Of a DNA stretch of 45,677 nt, positions 36,554 to 45,280 are shown one piece after another. How positions within the stretch are numbered: the first letter of the stretch is position 1; each line of letters opens with the position of its first letter. The translations under genes were made by a program, and so were the position numbers. The DNA comes from Muricoccus roseus. Its GTDB lineage: Bacteria; Pseudomonadota; Alphaproteobacteria; Acetobacterales; Acetobacteraceae. Location: assembly GCF_900141905.1 (NCBI RefSeq), contig NZ_FQZF01000036.1, forward strand, positions 1-45,677, given 5' to 3'. Under the pieces are notes generated by a model, which worked only from the letters and a program-made list of their open reading frames with translations, was not told the DNA's origin and did no database searches.

Positions 36554-38038
36554 TTAGCATAACTGAAGTTGGGCCGCTTCAAGCGCCGCCGCCAGGGGGT
36601 CCGACGAGGCGTCGATCCGGTGCCAGCCCATGGCACCGAGCGGCTGGGCCGCGGCGTATTCCAACACGGCCGCCGTGGCGTCCGAGGCATCGCCGCGCCG
36701 GGCCGCGATGCGCGCGCGCAAGATCTCCAGCGGAGCCTCCAGCCAGACACCGCAGAATGGAACGCCAGCGGCACGCGCCACCGCCTGGGCTCCCTCGCGG
36801 CGTTCCGGGTCTAGGAAGGCAGCATCGAGGATGACCGGATGGCCGCCGCGCAGCGCCACGGCCGCTTCGTCGAACAACACCGCATGGACAGCCGCGCTCG
36901 CCGCCGGCGTGTAGGCCTCGGGCGGCAGCGGCGTCTCGGGCGCAAGCCCCGCGAGACGCTTGCGGATTTCATCGCTGCGCAGGTGCAGGGCGCCCGGCGC
37001 GGCGCCGAAGCGGGGCGCCAGCGCCCGCGCGAGCCGGGTCTTGCCGGTGCCCTGCAATCCGCCGACTGCGATGAGGCGGGCCGGCGGTGGCGCCAGCGTG
37101 GCCTCCGCATCGGCCAGGAAGGCCAGCCCGCCTTCCATGCCGCCCGCCACGCGCGCGAGGCAATGCGCCCGGATCATCGCGCGGGTGGAGAGCCAGAGCG
37201 GCAGCGCGGCGGTGAGCCCGGCATCGTCGCCCACGCCGACCGCCCGGCCGAGCACCCGGCACGCGGCGGCCCGCCCGCAGCGGCGCATCAGGTCCGCCAG
37301 CAGGAAGGCCAGGTCGTAGCCCGTATCGATGCTGGCCAGTTCCTCGTCGAATTCCAGCGCGTCGAAGGGGGTTGGCCGCCCCTTCCACAGCAGCAGGTTC
37401 CCGAGATGCAGGTCCCCGTGGCAGCGGCGAATGCGACCCTCGGCGGCCCGGGCCCGCAGCACCGGAGCAAGCCGCCGGAGCCATCGCCCCGATTGCCGCC
37501 GCCACCGGATCACCCGGGCCGGGTCCAGCCCGGCTTCCAGCGCGGCCCGCGCATTGCCCCGCAGCACGGCATTGAAGCGCGTGACGGGGTCGGCGGTGGA
37601 GACCGGCGGGCCATAGGTGCCGCGCATCGCCACGGTGACGTCGGCCAGCGCGTCCAGCATCGGACCGTCCAGGCCGCCGCGCGCCGCCAGCGCGTCGAGG
37701 AAGTCGCCGGGCGGAACCGGCGCCATCTCGACAACCCATTCGACCGCCTCTGGATCGTCCGGCGGGACCAGCCGGTCGGCAGCGGCCGGAATCCCGTGCA
37801 CGGCGCGGTAGATCTCGGGCGCGGCGGGTGCGTTCAGCGCCAGCTCACGCTCCGCATAGCGGCGCCGCGCCTCGGGCTGGGTGAAGTCGAGGAAGCCGAG
37901 ATTCACGGCCTTCTTCAGCTTCAGCACGCGGTCCGGCCCGACGAAGACCGCCGAGATATGGGTCTCGATGGGCTTCGCTGCCCCGGTCAGCCGCGCCAGC
38001 AGCGCCGCTGCCGCGGCCTGGACGGCCGGGATGGTCAA
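36554..38038 (-). CDS. Bifunctional aminoglycoside phosphotransferase-like / AAA ATP-binding protein
   Basis: A two-domain protein of a widespread but uncharacterised family. The N-terminal half is kinase-like: IETHISAVFVGPDRVLKLKKAV, the catalytic loop RCHGDLHLGNLLLW and FDALEFDEELASIDTGYDLA in place of the DFG region. The C-terminal half (about 340-494) is a P-loop kinase: VGGLQGTGKTRLARALA, RSDEIRKRLAG and VILDAAFLDPERRE. The preferred start is the TTG at 38038, 10 bp after the pdxH stop, giving MTIPAVQAAAA and a normal distance to IETHISAVF; an ATG at 38110 would overlap pdxH by 62 nt. Length is 494 residues. Resistance activity should not be assumed. Confidence 0.82.
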   Translation of the reverse strand: MTIPAVQAAAAALLARLTGAAKPIETHISAVFVGPDRVLKLKKAVNLGFLDFTQPEARRRYAERELALNAPAAPEIYRAVHGIPAAADRLVPPDDPEAVEWVVEMAPVPPGDFLDALAARGGLDGPMLDALADVTVAMRGTYGPPVSTADPVTRFNAVLRGNARAALEAGLDPARVIRWRRQSGRWLRRLAPVLRARAAEGRIRRCHGDLHLGNLLLWKGRPTPFDALEFDEELASIDTGYDLAFLLADLMRRCGRAAACRVLGRAVGVGDDAGLTAALPLWLSTRAMIRAHCLARVAGGMEGGLAFLADAEATLAPPPARLIAVGGLQGTGKTRLARALAPRFGAAPGALHLRSDEIRKRLAGLAPETPLPPEAYTPAASAAVHAVLFDEAAVALRGGHPVILDAAFLDPERREGAQAVARAAGVPFCGVWLEAPLEILRARIAARRGDASDATAAVLEYAAAQPLGAMGWHRIDASSDPLAAALEAAQLQLC

Positions 38039-38048
38039 GGCCGCGGCG

Positions 38049-38681
38049 TCACGGATATAGGCGAAGCGTCGTCCAGCCCGCCTCCGTCCGTTCGAAGACC
38101 AGCCGGTCATGCATGCGGAAGGGCATGTCCTGCCAGAACTCGATGCGGCTGGGCAGCACGCGGAAGCCGCCCCAATGCGGCGGGCGCGGTACGGACTCCC
38201 CGGGATAGCGGGACTCTGTCTCGGCGATGCGGCGCTCGAACTCGGCGCGCGAGCCCAGCGGGCGCGACTGCTCGGAGGAGGCCGCCGAAATGCGGGAGCC
38301 GCGGGAGCGGGAGGCGAAATAAGCGTCGGATTCGGCGGCGCTGACCGGCTCCACCCGGCCCTCCACCCGGACCTGGCGCCGCAGCGACTTCCAGTGGAAG
38401 CACAGCGCGGCGCGCGGATTGGCGAGAAGCTCCCCGCCCTTCCGGCTTTGCTCGTTGGTGTAGAAGACGAATCCCGCCTCGTCGCGGCCCTTCAGCAGCA
38501 CCATGCGCGCGGAGGGCCAGCCATCCGCCGTGGTGGTGGCCAGGCACATGGCGTTCGGGTCATTGGGCTCCCGCGCCACCGCCTCGGCGAACCAAGCCTC
38601 GAACAGGCCATAGGGTTCGCTCGCCTCGGGGATGCCGGCCTTATAGGCCTCGCCGGCGGGAACCTCGGTGGTCAGGCTCAT
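38049..38681 (-). CDS. pdxH: Pyridoxamine 5'-phosphate oxidase
   Basis: An FMN-dependent oxidase that makes pyridoxal 5'-phosphate from PNP or PMP. The protein has 210 residues. Seen: NAMCLATTTADGWPSARMVLLK, FYTNEQSRKGGELLANP with ALCFHW, SEQSRPLGSR, HWGGFRVLP and the conserved tail around FWQDMPFRMHDRL. The ATG at 38681 begins MSLTTEVPAGEAY and has AAGGGG 10 nt upstream; the frame remains open far upstream as antisense of fabI. It is divergent from fabI with an 87-bp spacer, a neighbourhood common in Alphaproteobacteria. Confidence 0.97.
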   Translation of the reverse strand: MSLTTEVPAGEAYKAGIPEASEPYGLFEAWFAEAVAREPNDPNAMCLATTTADGWPSARMVLLKGRDEAGFVFYTNEQSRKGGELLANPRAALCFHWKSLRRQVRVEGRVEPVSAAESDAYFASRSRGSRISAASSEQSRPLGSRAEFERRIAETESRYPGESVPRPPHWGGFRVLPSRIEFWQDMPFRMHDRLVFERTEAGWTTLRLYP

Positions 38682-38768
38682 GCGTTCGGCCCCTTGTTCC
38701 GTTCCATCCGGTGTGCCACCCCTCCCCGCCCGTCGCAACCGATGCCCGCCTGAGCTGGAGGACGCCCC

Positions 38769-39623
38769 ATGGATGATGCGAAACCCGTTGCCGATGCCGC
38801 CCTCCTGCCCATGAAGGGCGATCTCATGAAGGGTCGCCGCGGCATCATCATGGGTGTCGCCAACGACCGCTCCATCGCATGGGCCATCGCCCAGGCCGCG
38901 GCGGCGCAAGGGGCGGAGCTTGCCTTCACCTATCAGGGCGAGGCGCTGGAGAAGCGGGTGCGCCCGCTGGCCGCCAGCGTCGGCTCCGACCTGCTGGTGC
39001 CCTGCGACGTCTCGGACGAGGCCGCCATCGACGCCGCCTTCGCCAAGGTGGCCGAGCGCTGGGACGGGATCGACTTCCTCGTCCATGCCATCGGCTTCGC
39101 GGACAAGCAGTATCTGCGCGGGCGCTACCTGGACACGCCGAAGGAGGCCTTCCTCCAGGCGCTCGACATCTCGTGCTTCTCCTTCGTCTCGGTCTCCCGG
39201 CGGGCGGCGGCGATGATGAAGCCGGGCGGGTCGCTGCTGACCCTCACCTATCTCGGCGCGGAGCGCTGGACGCCCCATTACAACGTCATGGGCGTGGCCA
39301 AGGCCGCGCTGGAGGCGAGCGTGCGCTACATGGCCGCCGATCTCGGCGAGGTCGGCATCCGGGTGAACGCCATCTCGGCCGGCCCGATCAAGACGCTGGC
39401 GGCGAGCGGCATTGGCGACTTCCGCTATATCCTGAAGTGGAACCAGTACAACTCGCCCATGCGCCGCAACGTGGGGCTGGAGGAGGTCGGCGGGGCCGGC
39501 CTCTACTTCCTTTCCCCCCTTTCCGGCGGCGTGACGGGCGAGGTTCACCACGTGGATTGCGGCTACCACATCATCGGCATGAAGAATCCGGACGCGCCGG
39601 ACATCACGATCGAGAAGGGCTGA
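38769..39623 (+). CDS. fabI: Enoyl-ACP reductase FabI
   Basis: An NADH-dependent reductase of the last step in each fatty-acid elongation cycle; a short-chain dehydrogenase fold. The protein has 284 residues. Seen: [17 protein letters not shown] (nucleotide site), [31 protein letters not shown], the catalytic Tyr and Lys in [18 protein letters not shown], and [14 protein letters not shown], all FabI-specific. About 20 residues precede the conserved core; the first ATG is supported by GGAGG 8 nt upstream, though ATGs at codons 15 and 20 exist. It is 16 bp upstream of aroC. Confidence 0.97.
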   Translation: MDDAKPVADAALLPMKGDLMKGRRGIIMGVANDRSIAWAIAQAAAAQGAELAFTYQGEALEKRVRPLAASVGSDLLVPCDVSDEAAIDAAFAKVAERWDGIDFLVHAIGFADKQYLRGRYLDTPKEAFLQALDISCFSFVSVSRRAAAMMKPGGSLLTLTYLGAERWTPHYNVMGVAKAALEASVRYMAADLGEVGIRVNAISAGPIKTLAASGIGDFRYILKWNQYNSPMRRNVGLEEVGGAGLYFLSPLSGGVTGEVHHVDCGYHIIGMKNPDAPDITIEKG

Positions 39624-39639
39624 GCGTCTCTCCCCACCC

Positions 39640-40746
39640 ATGTCGCACAACAGCTTCGGCCAACTCTTCCGCGTCACCACCTGGGGCGAGAGCCATGGCC
39701 CGGCCATTGGCGGCGTGGTGGATGGCTGCCCGCCCGGCCTCTCCCTGACCGAGGCGGACATCCAGCCCTGGCTGGACCGCCGGCGGCCCGGCCAGTCGAA
39801 ATTCGTGACCCAGCGGCAGGAGCCGGATGAGGTGCGCATCCTTTCCGGCACCTTCGAGGGGCTGACCACCGGCACGCCGATCTCGCTGATGATCGAGAAC
39901 AAGGACCAGCGTTCCCGCGACTATGGCGAGATCGCGGACAGCTTCCGGCCGGGCCATGCCGATCTCGCCTACCACCTGAAGTACGGCGTGCGGGACTATC
40001 GCGGCGGCGGGCGCTCCTCCGCGCGCGAGACGGCGATGCGCGTCGCGGCCGGCGCGGTGGCGCGGAAGGTGCTGGGCGCGGCTGTGACCATCCGCGGCGC
40101 GCTCGTCGCCATGGGCGGGGATCCGGTGGACCGGGCGAAGTGGGACTGGCGCGCGGTGGAGGAGAACGACTTCTTCTGCCCGGATCGCGAGGCCGCCGCC
40201 CGCTGGGAGGAACGGCTCCTCGCGCTGCGCAAGGCGGGCTCGAGCGTCGGCGCCGTGGTGGAGGTGGTGGCCGAGGGCCTCCCGCCCGGGCTGGGCGCCC
40301 CGATCTACGGCAAGCTCGATGCCGAGATCGCCGCCGCCTTCATGTCCATCAACGCCGTGAAGGGCGTGGAGATTGGCGAGGGCTTCGCCGCCGCTGCCCT
40401 GACCGGCGAGGACAATGCCGACGAGATGCGCATGGCACCGGATGGCACGGTGGACTTCTTGGCCAATCATGCCGGCGGCATCCTTGGCGGCATCTCGACC
40501 GGCCAGCCGGTCGTCGCGCGCTTCGCGGTGAAGCCCACCTCCTCCATCCTGGTCGCGCGCCGCACGGTGGACCGCCATGGCCAGGACCGGGACCTCATCA
40601 CCAAGGGCCGCCACGACCCCTGCGTGGGCATCCGCGCCGTGCCGGTGGGCGAGGCGATGATGGCCTGCGTGCTGGCCGACGCGCTGCTGCGGCACCGCGC
40701 CCAGGTGCCGGATGCGCCGGTCTCGACCCGCCTCCCGAGAAACTGA
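39640..40746 (+). CDS. aroC: Chorismate synthase
   Basis: Converts EPSP to chorismate, the end of the shikimate pathway, with reduced FMN. The protein has 368 residues. The three family signatures are present: [18 protein letters not shown] near the N terminus, [29 protein letters not shown], and [18 protein letters not shown] near 290-310. The start gives [20 protein letters not shown]. It is 16 bp after fabI, so the two are probably cotranscribed, and is followed by a strong hairpin. Confidence 0.98.
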   Translation: MSHNSFGQLFRVTTWGESHGPAIGGVVDGCPPGLSLTEADIQPWLDRRRPGQSKFVTQRQEPDEVRILSGTFEGLTTGTPISLMIENKDQRSRDYGEIADSFRPGHADLAYHLKYGVRDYRGGGRSSARETAMRVAAGAVARKVLGAAVTIRGALVAMGGDPVDRAKWDWRAVEENDFFCPDREAAARWEERLLALRKAGSSVGAVVEVVAEGLPPGLGAPIYGKLDAEIAAAFMSINAVKGVEIGEGFAAAALTGEDNADEMRMAPDGTVDFLANHAGGILGGISTGQPVVARFAVKPTSSILVARRTVDRHGQDRDLITKGRHDPCVGIRAVPVGEAMMACVLADALLRHRAQVPDAPVSTRLPRN

Positions 40747-40759
40747 CAGGCAAAGGTCT

Positions 40760-40784
40760 TTATCCGACTGAAACAGTCGGATAA
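40760..40784 (+). terminator. Perfect 11-bp hairpin after aroC
   Basis: TTATCCGACTG (40760-40770) pairs with CAGTCGGATAA (40774-40784) over AAA. It lies 13 bp past the aroC stop and abuts a second hairpin that covers the next gene's ribosome-binding site. No T-run follows. It may end the fabI-aroC transcript or form part of the leader of the next gene. Confidence 0.55.
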
Positions 40785-40813
40785 TCGGGAACCTCGATGA
40801 GGTGAATCCCGAT
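40784..40813 (+). promoter_or_regulatory. Hairpin covering the ribosome-binding site of the 402-residue gene
   Basis: ATCGGGA (40784-40790) plus ACCTC (40791-40795) pair with GAGGT (40799-40803) and TCCCGAT (40807-40813), with a GAA bulge. The right arm holds the GAGGTG Shine-Dalgarno (40799-40804) and the first two bases of the ATG (40812). In the folded state translation would be hindered, so this may be a translational switch. No ligand or protein partner is indicated. Confidence 0.5.
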
Positions 40814-42020
40814 GCCGATTCCCGACCGCTCCCCTGACACCCATCCCGCCGCCGGGCCGGAGGTCCTCTCCGGCTTTGTCGGCCTGGCCGGGGCGGAGCG
40901 CTGGCAGGCCCGCCTGGCCGAGATCGGCCGCCGCGCCGCCTCTCCCTCCCTCACCGGCCGGGCCGTGGGAGAGCGGCATGCGCTGGAGCTGACGCTGCAG
41001 CGCCTTTCCGCTCCCGACGCGCAGGCCAAGGCCAGCCCGGCCGAGCGGCAGCTCCTGACCTATGCGCGGGAGGCCGTGCGGCTGGCGAACAGCCTGCCCG
41101 CTGAGCCCCGCAAGCGGCTGCGGGCCCGCATCCTCTCCGGGCTGACCGGCGAGTCGAACCTCATTCCCCTCTTCCACCTCCTCCGGGTCGCGGCGCGGCA
41201 CCGGGCGCGCGGCTTCGATGTGCGCTTCACCGGCTTGGCCGAAGGCACCCCGCATGACCTCGTCATCGCGCGCGATGGCCAGGAGGCGGAAATCGCCTGC
41301 GAGACCGTCTCCGCCGAGGAGGGCCGCCCCGTGCTCCGCGGCGACTGGTGCGCCTTCGTGGACGGCATCAACCCGGACCTGCAGACCTGGCTCGCCGCCC
41401 ATCCCGGCCGCTACGTGCTGAAGATGACCCTGCCCGAGGGGCTGAAGCGCGATTCGCTCGACGTCGCCACCCTCCAGCGCCGCATTGTCGAGATGCTGCG
41501 AGACCGGCGGCGGCAGGATTCGGCCGCCGACGCGGTGCTGAAGCTGGACCCCCTGCTGCTGGCCGGCGCGCAGGCGGCGGTCCCGGCGACCGCGCTCCGG
41601 CAGATCTTCGGGCCGGAGGCTCACCTCGCCGTGGCGCAGGGGAACGGCAACATCCTCGTGCTCGCCGCGCGGGCGGGCCAGGCGAGCGACATCGCCCAGG
41701 CTGTCTGTCGCCGCCTCGCTTCCGCGGCGGACCGGCTGGGCGGCGAAAGGCCGGGCATCCTCGCCATGTTCCTGGACGACCTGGGCCGCCAGGAATGGCG
41801 TGGCCTGCGCGAGCGCATGGAGCTGGAGGGATCGGTGCGACGCTTCCTCACCACCCCCGAGGCCCGGCGCGTCGCGGCGGTCTCCTGCGCGGCCCGCATG
41901 GAGATGTTCGGCATGGCGCCGCCGGATGCCGTGCCGGATGGCGAACTGCGCTTCCGCAACCCCGCCCACCCTCCAGCGCGGGACGGTGCTCTCGCCCCCG
42001 CCCTCTGCTCCATTGGTTGA
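40812..42020 (+). CDS. Unrecognised 402-residue protein, possible degenerate PD-(D/E)XK-like fold
   Basis: I do not recognise the family. The N-terminal 110 residues are helical and Arg/Ala/Leu-rich. Around 133-170 lies GFDVRFTGLAEGTPHDLVIA followed by EAEIACETVSAEEGR, a pattern like restriction-endonuclease-fold proteins in which an aspartate (here D149) precedes an ExK-type strand. Here the usual E and K positions read A162 and E164, so a nuclease activity is doubtful. The second half (about 200-360) is mixed alpha/beta with no motif seen. There is no signal peptide or membrane helix. The ATG at 40812 has GAGGTG upstream, inside a hairpin. The fold idea is inference. Confidence 0.75.
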   Translation: MPIPDRSPDTHPAAGPEVLSGFVGLAGAERWQARLAEIGRRAASPSLTGRAVGERHALELTLQRLSAPDAQAKASPAERQLLTYAREAVRLANSLPAEPRKRLRARILSGLTGESNLIPLFHLLRVAARHRARGFDVRFTGLAEGTPHDLVIARDGQEAEIACETVSAEEGRPVLRGDWCAFVDGINPDLQTWLAAHPGRYVLKMTLPEGLKRDSLDVATLQRRIVEMLRDRRRQDSAADAVLKLDPLLLAGAQAAVPATALRQIFGPEAHLAVAQGNGNILVLAARAGQASDIAQAVCRRLASAADRLGGERPGILAMFLDDLGRQEWRGLRERMELEGSVRRFLTTPEARRVAAVSCAARMEMFGMAPPDAVPDGELRFRNPAHPPARDGALAPALCSIG

Positions 42021-42114
42021 CCGCCCTCACCAACTGGTGAACAGGCGATTAACTGAAACTGTAGAGATACATTCCCGTTCCGGCGATGCTGCACTGCGAG
42101 ACGGAGGGAAAAGC

Positions 42115-42267
42115 GTGACAGAGACCGAGGCGGAAAAAGCCCTCGCCGAGCTGGACCGGCTCCTGAACGACCCGGATGTGCAGATGGACCCCGCCCGGGT
42201 TTGGGCATTGGCCGGTCGCCTTTCCCGCGCCGGCACCGCCCCCGAGACGTCGCCAACCCGGCACTGA
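42115..42267 (+). CDS. Small hypothetical protein (50 residues)
   Basis: A GTG-started frame reading MTETEAEKALAELDRLLNDP and on through DVQMDPARVWALAGRLSRAG. A strong GGAGGG lies 6 nt upstream of the GTG. The protein is acidic and helical; the LDRLLNDPDV...DPARVW pattern resembles small proteins of this family of bacteria that I recall as sometimes labelled release-factor-like, without evidence for that role. The 94-bp spacer before it is AT-rich for this genome (near 42045-42075) and may hold its promoter. It is convergent with tlyA, whose stop is 25 bp away. Confidence 0.65.
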   Translation: MTETEAEKALAELDRLLNDPDVQMDPARVWALAGRLSRAGTAPETSPTRH

Positions 42268-42292
42268 ACCGGGGCGGCTGGCTCCGGCCGCC

Positions 42293-43045
42293 TCAGGCGC
42301 GCTGGGCGCCGATCAGGAACTCCTTGTTGCCTTCCGGCCCGGTGATCGGGCTCTCCGCGATGCCGAGCACCGTCCAGCCCGGCAGTTCCGACCACCAGGC
42401 CTTCACCTTTGCGCAGACAGCCCGATGCACATTCGGGTCCCGCACCACGCCCCCCTTTCCCACCATGCCGGGCCCGGCCTCGAACTGGGGCTTGATCAGC
42501 GCGACCGCGAAGGCGCCCGGCGCGGCCAGGGAAAGCGCAGCCGGCAGCACGGTGGACAGGCCGATGAAGGACGCGTCGCAGACCACCGCCCCCACGGGCT
42601 CCGGCACCTGGGATGCTTCGAGGTAGCGGGCATTCACCCGTTCCAGCACGACCACGCGGGGGTCGTTCCGCAGGCTCCAGGCCAACTGCCCGTGCCCGAC
42701 ATCCACCGCATACACCTTCGCCGCGCCGTGATGCAGCAGCACATGGGTGAAGCCTCCGGTGGAGGCGCCGACATCGATGCAGATGCGCCCCTTCGGATCC
42801 AGCCCGAAGGCCTTCAGCCCGTGGTCCAGCTTCAGCCCGCCGCGGCTGACCCAGGGATGGTCCTGGCCGCGCACCTCCAGCGCATCGCCCTCGCGCAGTT
42901 CCTGGCCGGGCTTCTCGATCCGGCGTTCCCCGCTGAACACCTTTCCCGCGAGGATCAGGGCCTGGGCGCGCGTGCGGCTTTCCGCCAGGCCGCGCTCCAC
43001 CAGGGCGGCATCGGCCCGCTGCTTGGCCGGCTTGGGCTGGGGCAA
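42293..43045 (-). CDS. tlyA: TlyA family rRNA 2'-O-methyltransferase / putative hemolysin
   Basis: An S4 RNA-binding domain (about 8-65; RADAALVERGLAESRTRAQA) is joined to a FtsJ/RrmJ-like methyltransferase. The latter shows WVSRGGLKLDHGL, the SAM motif CIDVGASTGGFTHVLL, VCDASFIGL and ALIKPQFE, matching the K-D-K-E set. Relatives methylate 16S and/or 23S rRNA. The start is probably the TTG at 43045, with GGAGG 7 nt upstream, giving MPQPKPAKQRADAALVERG and 250 residues. It often follows dxs in Alphaproteobacteria; here dxs is also on the minus strand but 2.2 kb away across two opposing genes. Confidence 0.9.
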   Translation of the reverse strand: MPQPKPAKQRADAALVERGLAESRTRAQALILAGKVFSGERRIEKPGQELREGDALEVRGQDHPWVSRGGLKLDHGLKAFGLDPKGRICIDVGASTGGFTHVLLHHGAAKVYAVDVGHGQLAWSLRNDPRVVVLERVNARYLEASQVPEPVGAVVCDASFIGLSTVLPAALSLAAPGAFAVALIKPQFEAGPGMVGKGGVVRDPNVHRAVCAKVKAWWSELPGWTVLGIAESPITGPEGNKEFLIGAQRA

Positions 43046-43185
43046 GGCTGTCCTCCGTGACGAAGCGGGCAGGATAGCAGGACGCGTGGCGGGGGCCGAC
43101 CCGTGCCGCGGGGGCTTGCCGCCGCGCCGGATGGGGTGGAGACAGAGTGCAAGAACGCGACGCGCCGCGCACCGGAGAAACGCCC

Positions 43186-44178
43186 ATGACCACACGCCGC
43201 AGCCTCACCGGCGCCCTCTTGGCCGGCGCCACCCTCGCACCTGTCCCCCTGGCCCGCCCCGCCCTCGCGCAGGCGCCCTGGCCGGCGGGCCGCGCGATCG
43301 AGATCATCGTTCCCTATCCGCCCGCCGGGGGCATCGACGTCATGGCGCGTCTGTTGACCAAATACCTCCCAGGGCATCTCCAGGGAGCGAACTTCGTCGT
43401 CACCAACCGCGTCGGCGCGGGCGGACAGATCGGCAACGAGGCCATCTTCAATGCGCGTCCCGACGGCTACACGCTCGGTGCGGTCGCCACTCTCGGCTTC
43501 ATCACCAAGGCGCTGGAGCGCGCCGTGCGGTGGAAGACGGAGGAGTTCACCTATCTGGCCAATGTCGTGGACGATCCCGGCGCCTTCTGGGTGCGCGCCG
43601 ATTCGCCGCTGAAGACGGTGGCCGATCTGCGCGAGGCAGCGGGGAAGCGGGCCGAGGCCGTCTCGGTCGGCACCGCCGCGGGCACCTCCTCGGACGACCA
43701 TCTGCTCCTCCTGGCCTTCGAGGCGGCGGCGGGGGTGAAGGCCCTGCATGTCCCGTATAACGGGACCGCCATCGCCATCCGGGACCTGCTGGGCGGGCAG
43801 CTCGACGTGGCCTCCTACAATGCCAGCGAAGGGCTGACGCTGCTGCGCGAGGGTCGCACCCGCTGCCTTGGCCAGGCCGCCCCCGCGCGATGGTCCGCGA
43901 TGGCGGAGGTGCCGACCTTTCGCGAGCAGGGGCCGGACGTGCTCGGCGGCTCCGCCCGCGGCTTCGTCGCCCCGCCCGGCCTTCCCGCGGAGATGACCGA
44001 GCGGCTCGTCGCCGCCTTCCGCGCGATCCTCACCGACCCGGCCTTCCTGGTGGAGGCGGAGCGGCTGAACCTCCCGCTCCGCCCCCTGCTGGGCGATGCC
44101 TACAAGGCGTCCGTGCGCGAGGAGGAGGCCGCCGCGAAGCGCCTCTACGAGCGGTCGCCCTGGTCCACCCAGCCCTGA
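43186..44178 (+). CDS. Tripartite tricarboxylate transporter (Bug-type) substrate-binding protein
   Basis: A periplasmic solute-binding protein of the Bug/TctC family (330 residues). The signal peptide MTTRRSLTGALLAGATLAPV has twin arginines, with cleavage near residue 29 (PALAQA). Family motifs are IEIIVPYPPAGGIDVMARLL, VVTNRVGAGGQIGNEAI, ARPDGYTLGAVAT, VPYNGTAIAIRDLLGGQLDV and the C-terminal GFVAPPGLPAEMTERL. The ligand is a small carboxylate by family. The ATG at 43186 has GGAGA 8 nt upstream. No TctA or TctB membrane genes are adjacent, as is common for Bug orphans. It lies 24 bp upstream of a hydroxyacid dehydrogenase. Confidence 0.92.
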   Translation: MTTRRSLTGALLAGATLAPVPLARPALAQAPWPAGRAIEIIVPYPPAGGIDVMARLLTKYLPGHLQGANFVVTNRVGAGGQIGNEAIFNARPDGYTLGAVATLGFITKALERAVRWKTEEFTYLANVVDDPGAFWVRADSPLKTVADLREAAGKRAEAVSVGTAAGTSSDDHLLLLAFEAAAGVKALHVPYNGTAIAIRDLLGGQLDVASYNASEGLTLLREGRTRCLGQAAPARWSAMAEVPTFREQGPDVLGGSARGFVAPPGLPAEMTERLVAAFRAILTDPAFLVEAERLNLPLRPLLGDAYKASVREEEAAAKRLYERSPWSTQP

Positions 44179-44202
44179 TCGCCTGAGGAGAAGCACCAGT
44201 TC

Positions 44203-45168
44203 ATGCCGCATGTGGCCGTGATCGACCCCATCCACCCGGACGGGATCCAACGCCTGCTCGATGCGCCCGGCATCACGCTGGACCACCCCGGCGCGCCCGG
44301 CGGCCCGGACCTCGCGGCGCGGCTGCGGGACGCGGAGGCGCTCATCGTGCGTGGCACGGTGGTCGATTCCGCCCTGCTCGCCATGGCGCCGAAGCTCCGC
44401 ATGGTGTGCCGCCACGGCGTCGGCTACGACCTGGTAGACGTGCCCGCCATGACGCGGGCCGGCGTCGCGGTGATGATCACGCCGGAGGCGAACGCGGCCT
44501 CGGTCGCCGAGCATGCGCTGATGCTGATGCTGGCCGTCGCGCGCCAGGTGATCCCGGTCGATGCGGGCGTGCGCGCCGGCCAGTGGCGCGTGCAGGGCCA
44601 GTCCCGCACCTTCGAGCTGGGCGGCCGCCGCGTGCTGGTGCTGGGCTTCGGCCGGATCGGCACCCGCGTCGCCCGCCTTTGCGCCGCCTTCGGCATGAAG
44701 GTGATGGTGCACGACCCCTTCATGCCGGCCGGCACGATCCGCGGCGCAGGCTATGAGGCGGTGAAGGACCTAGCGGAAGGGCTGGCGGCCGCCGACATCG
44801 TCACGCTTCACCTCCCCGCCAGCGCGGCCACGCGCGGCATGGTGGATGCCGCCTTCCTGGCCGCCATGAAGCCGGGCGCCGTGCTCATCAACACCGCCCG
44901 CGGAACGCTGGTCGACGAAGCCGCGCTCGAGGCGGCGCTCCGCTCCGGCCAGCTCGGCGGCGCGGGCCTGGACGTGCTGCGGGCGGAGCCGATGACGCAG
45001 GTCCCCGCCATGCTGGCGCTGGAGAACCTCGTGGTCACGCCGCATGTCGCGGCCAGCACGGCGGAAGGGCTGCAACGCATGGCCTGGGACGCGGCGGGGA
45101 ACGTGCTGGACTTCCTCGCCGGGCGGCCGGACCGGGACGCAGTGATCAATCCGGAGGTGCTGGGGTAG
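44203..45168 (+). CDS. D-2-hydroxyacid dehydrogenase (NAD-binding)
   Basis: A 321-residue member of the phosphoglycerate/formate dehydrogenase family, which interconverts 2-hydroxy and 2-oxo acids. The NAD site is VLVLGFGRIGTRVARL (near 150). The catalytic arginine is in NTARGTLVDEAAL, the glutamate in LDVLRAEP and the histidine in VVTPHVAAST. GVGYDLVDVPAM is the N-terminal substrate-domain marker. The length fits a simple dehydrogenase without the regulatory ACT domain of SerA. It is 24 bp after the Bug protein gene, with GAGGAG upstream. The pair probably imports and oxidises one carboxylate, an inference from context. Confidence 0.92.
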   Translation: MPHVAVIDPIHPDGIQRLLDAPGITLDHPGAPGGPDLAARLRDAEALIVRGTVVDSALLAMAPKLRMVCRHGVGYDLVDVPAMTRAGVAVMITPEANAASVAEHALMLMLAVARQVIPVDAGVRAGQWRVQGQSRTFELGGRRVLVLGFGRIGTRVARLCAAFGMKVMVHDPFMPAGTIRGAGYEAVKDLAEGLAAADIVTLHLPASAATRGMVDAAFLAAMKPGAVLINTARGTLVDEAALEAALRSGQLGGAGLDVLRAEPMTQVPAMLALENLVVTPHVAASTAEGLQRMAWDAAGNVLDFLAGRPDRDAVINPEVLG

Positions 45169-45210
45169 CGCCGCGGGCCATGGGAAGGCGCTGCCTCCCA
45201 GACCCATCCG

Positions 45211-45233
45211 CCGGGGAGCCTGAGGCTCCCCGG
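45211..45233. terminator. Perfect 10-bp hairpin between dehydrogenase and dxs
   Basis: CCGGGGAGCC (45211-45220) pairs with GGCTCCCCGG (45224-45233) over TGA. It lies in the 112-bp gap between convergent genes and is suited to end both transcripts. The surrounding GC-rich sequence resembles intergenic hairpin elements common in this class. No T-run is present. Confidence 0.6.
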
Positions 45234-45280
45234 ACCCCGGCATCGGCTGGCCCGGGGTTGGCGGTGCGGCTGCTGTGCGG

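Noticed and set aside
36554-38038. Aminoglycoside resistance gene
   Set aside because: The kinase-like half belongs to a housekeeping-type fusion family with a second P-loop domain; nothing indicates drug modification.
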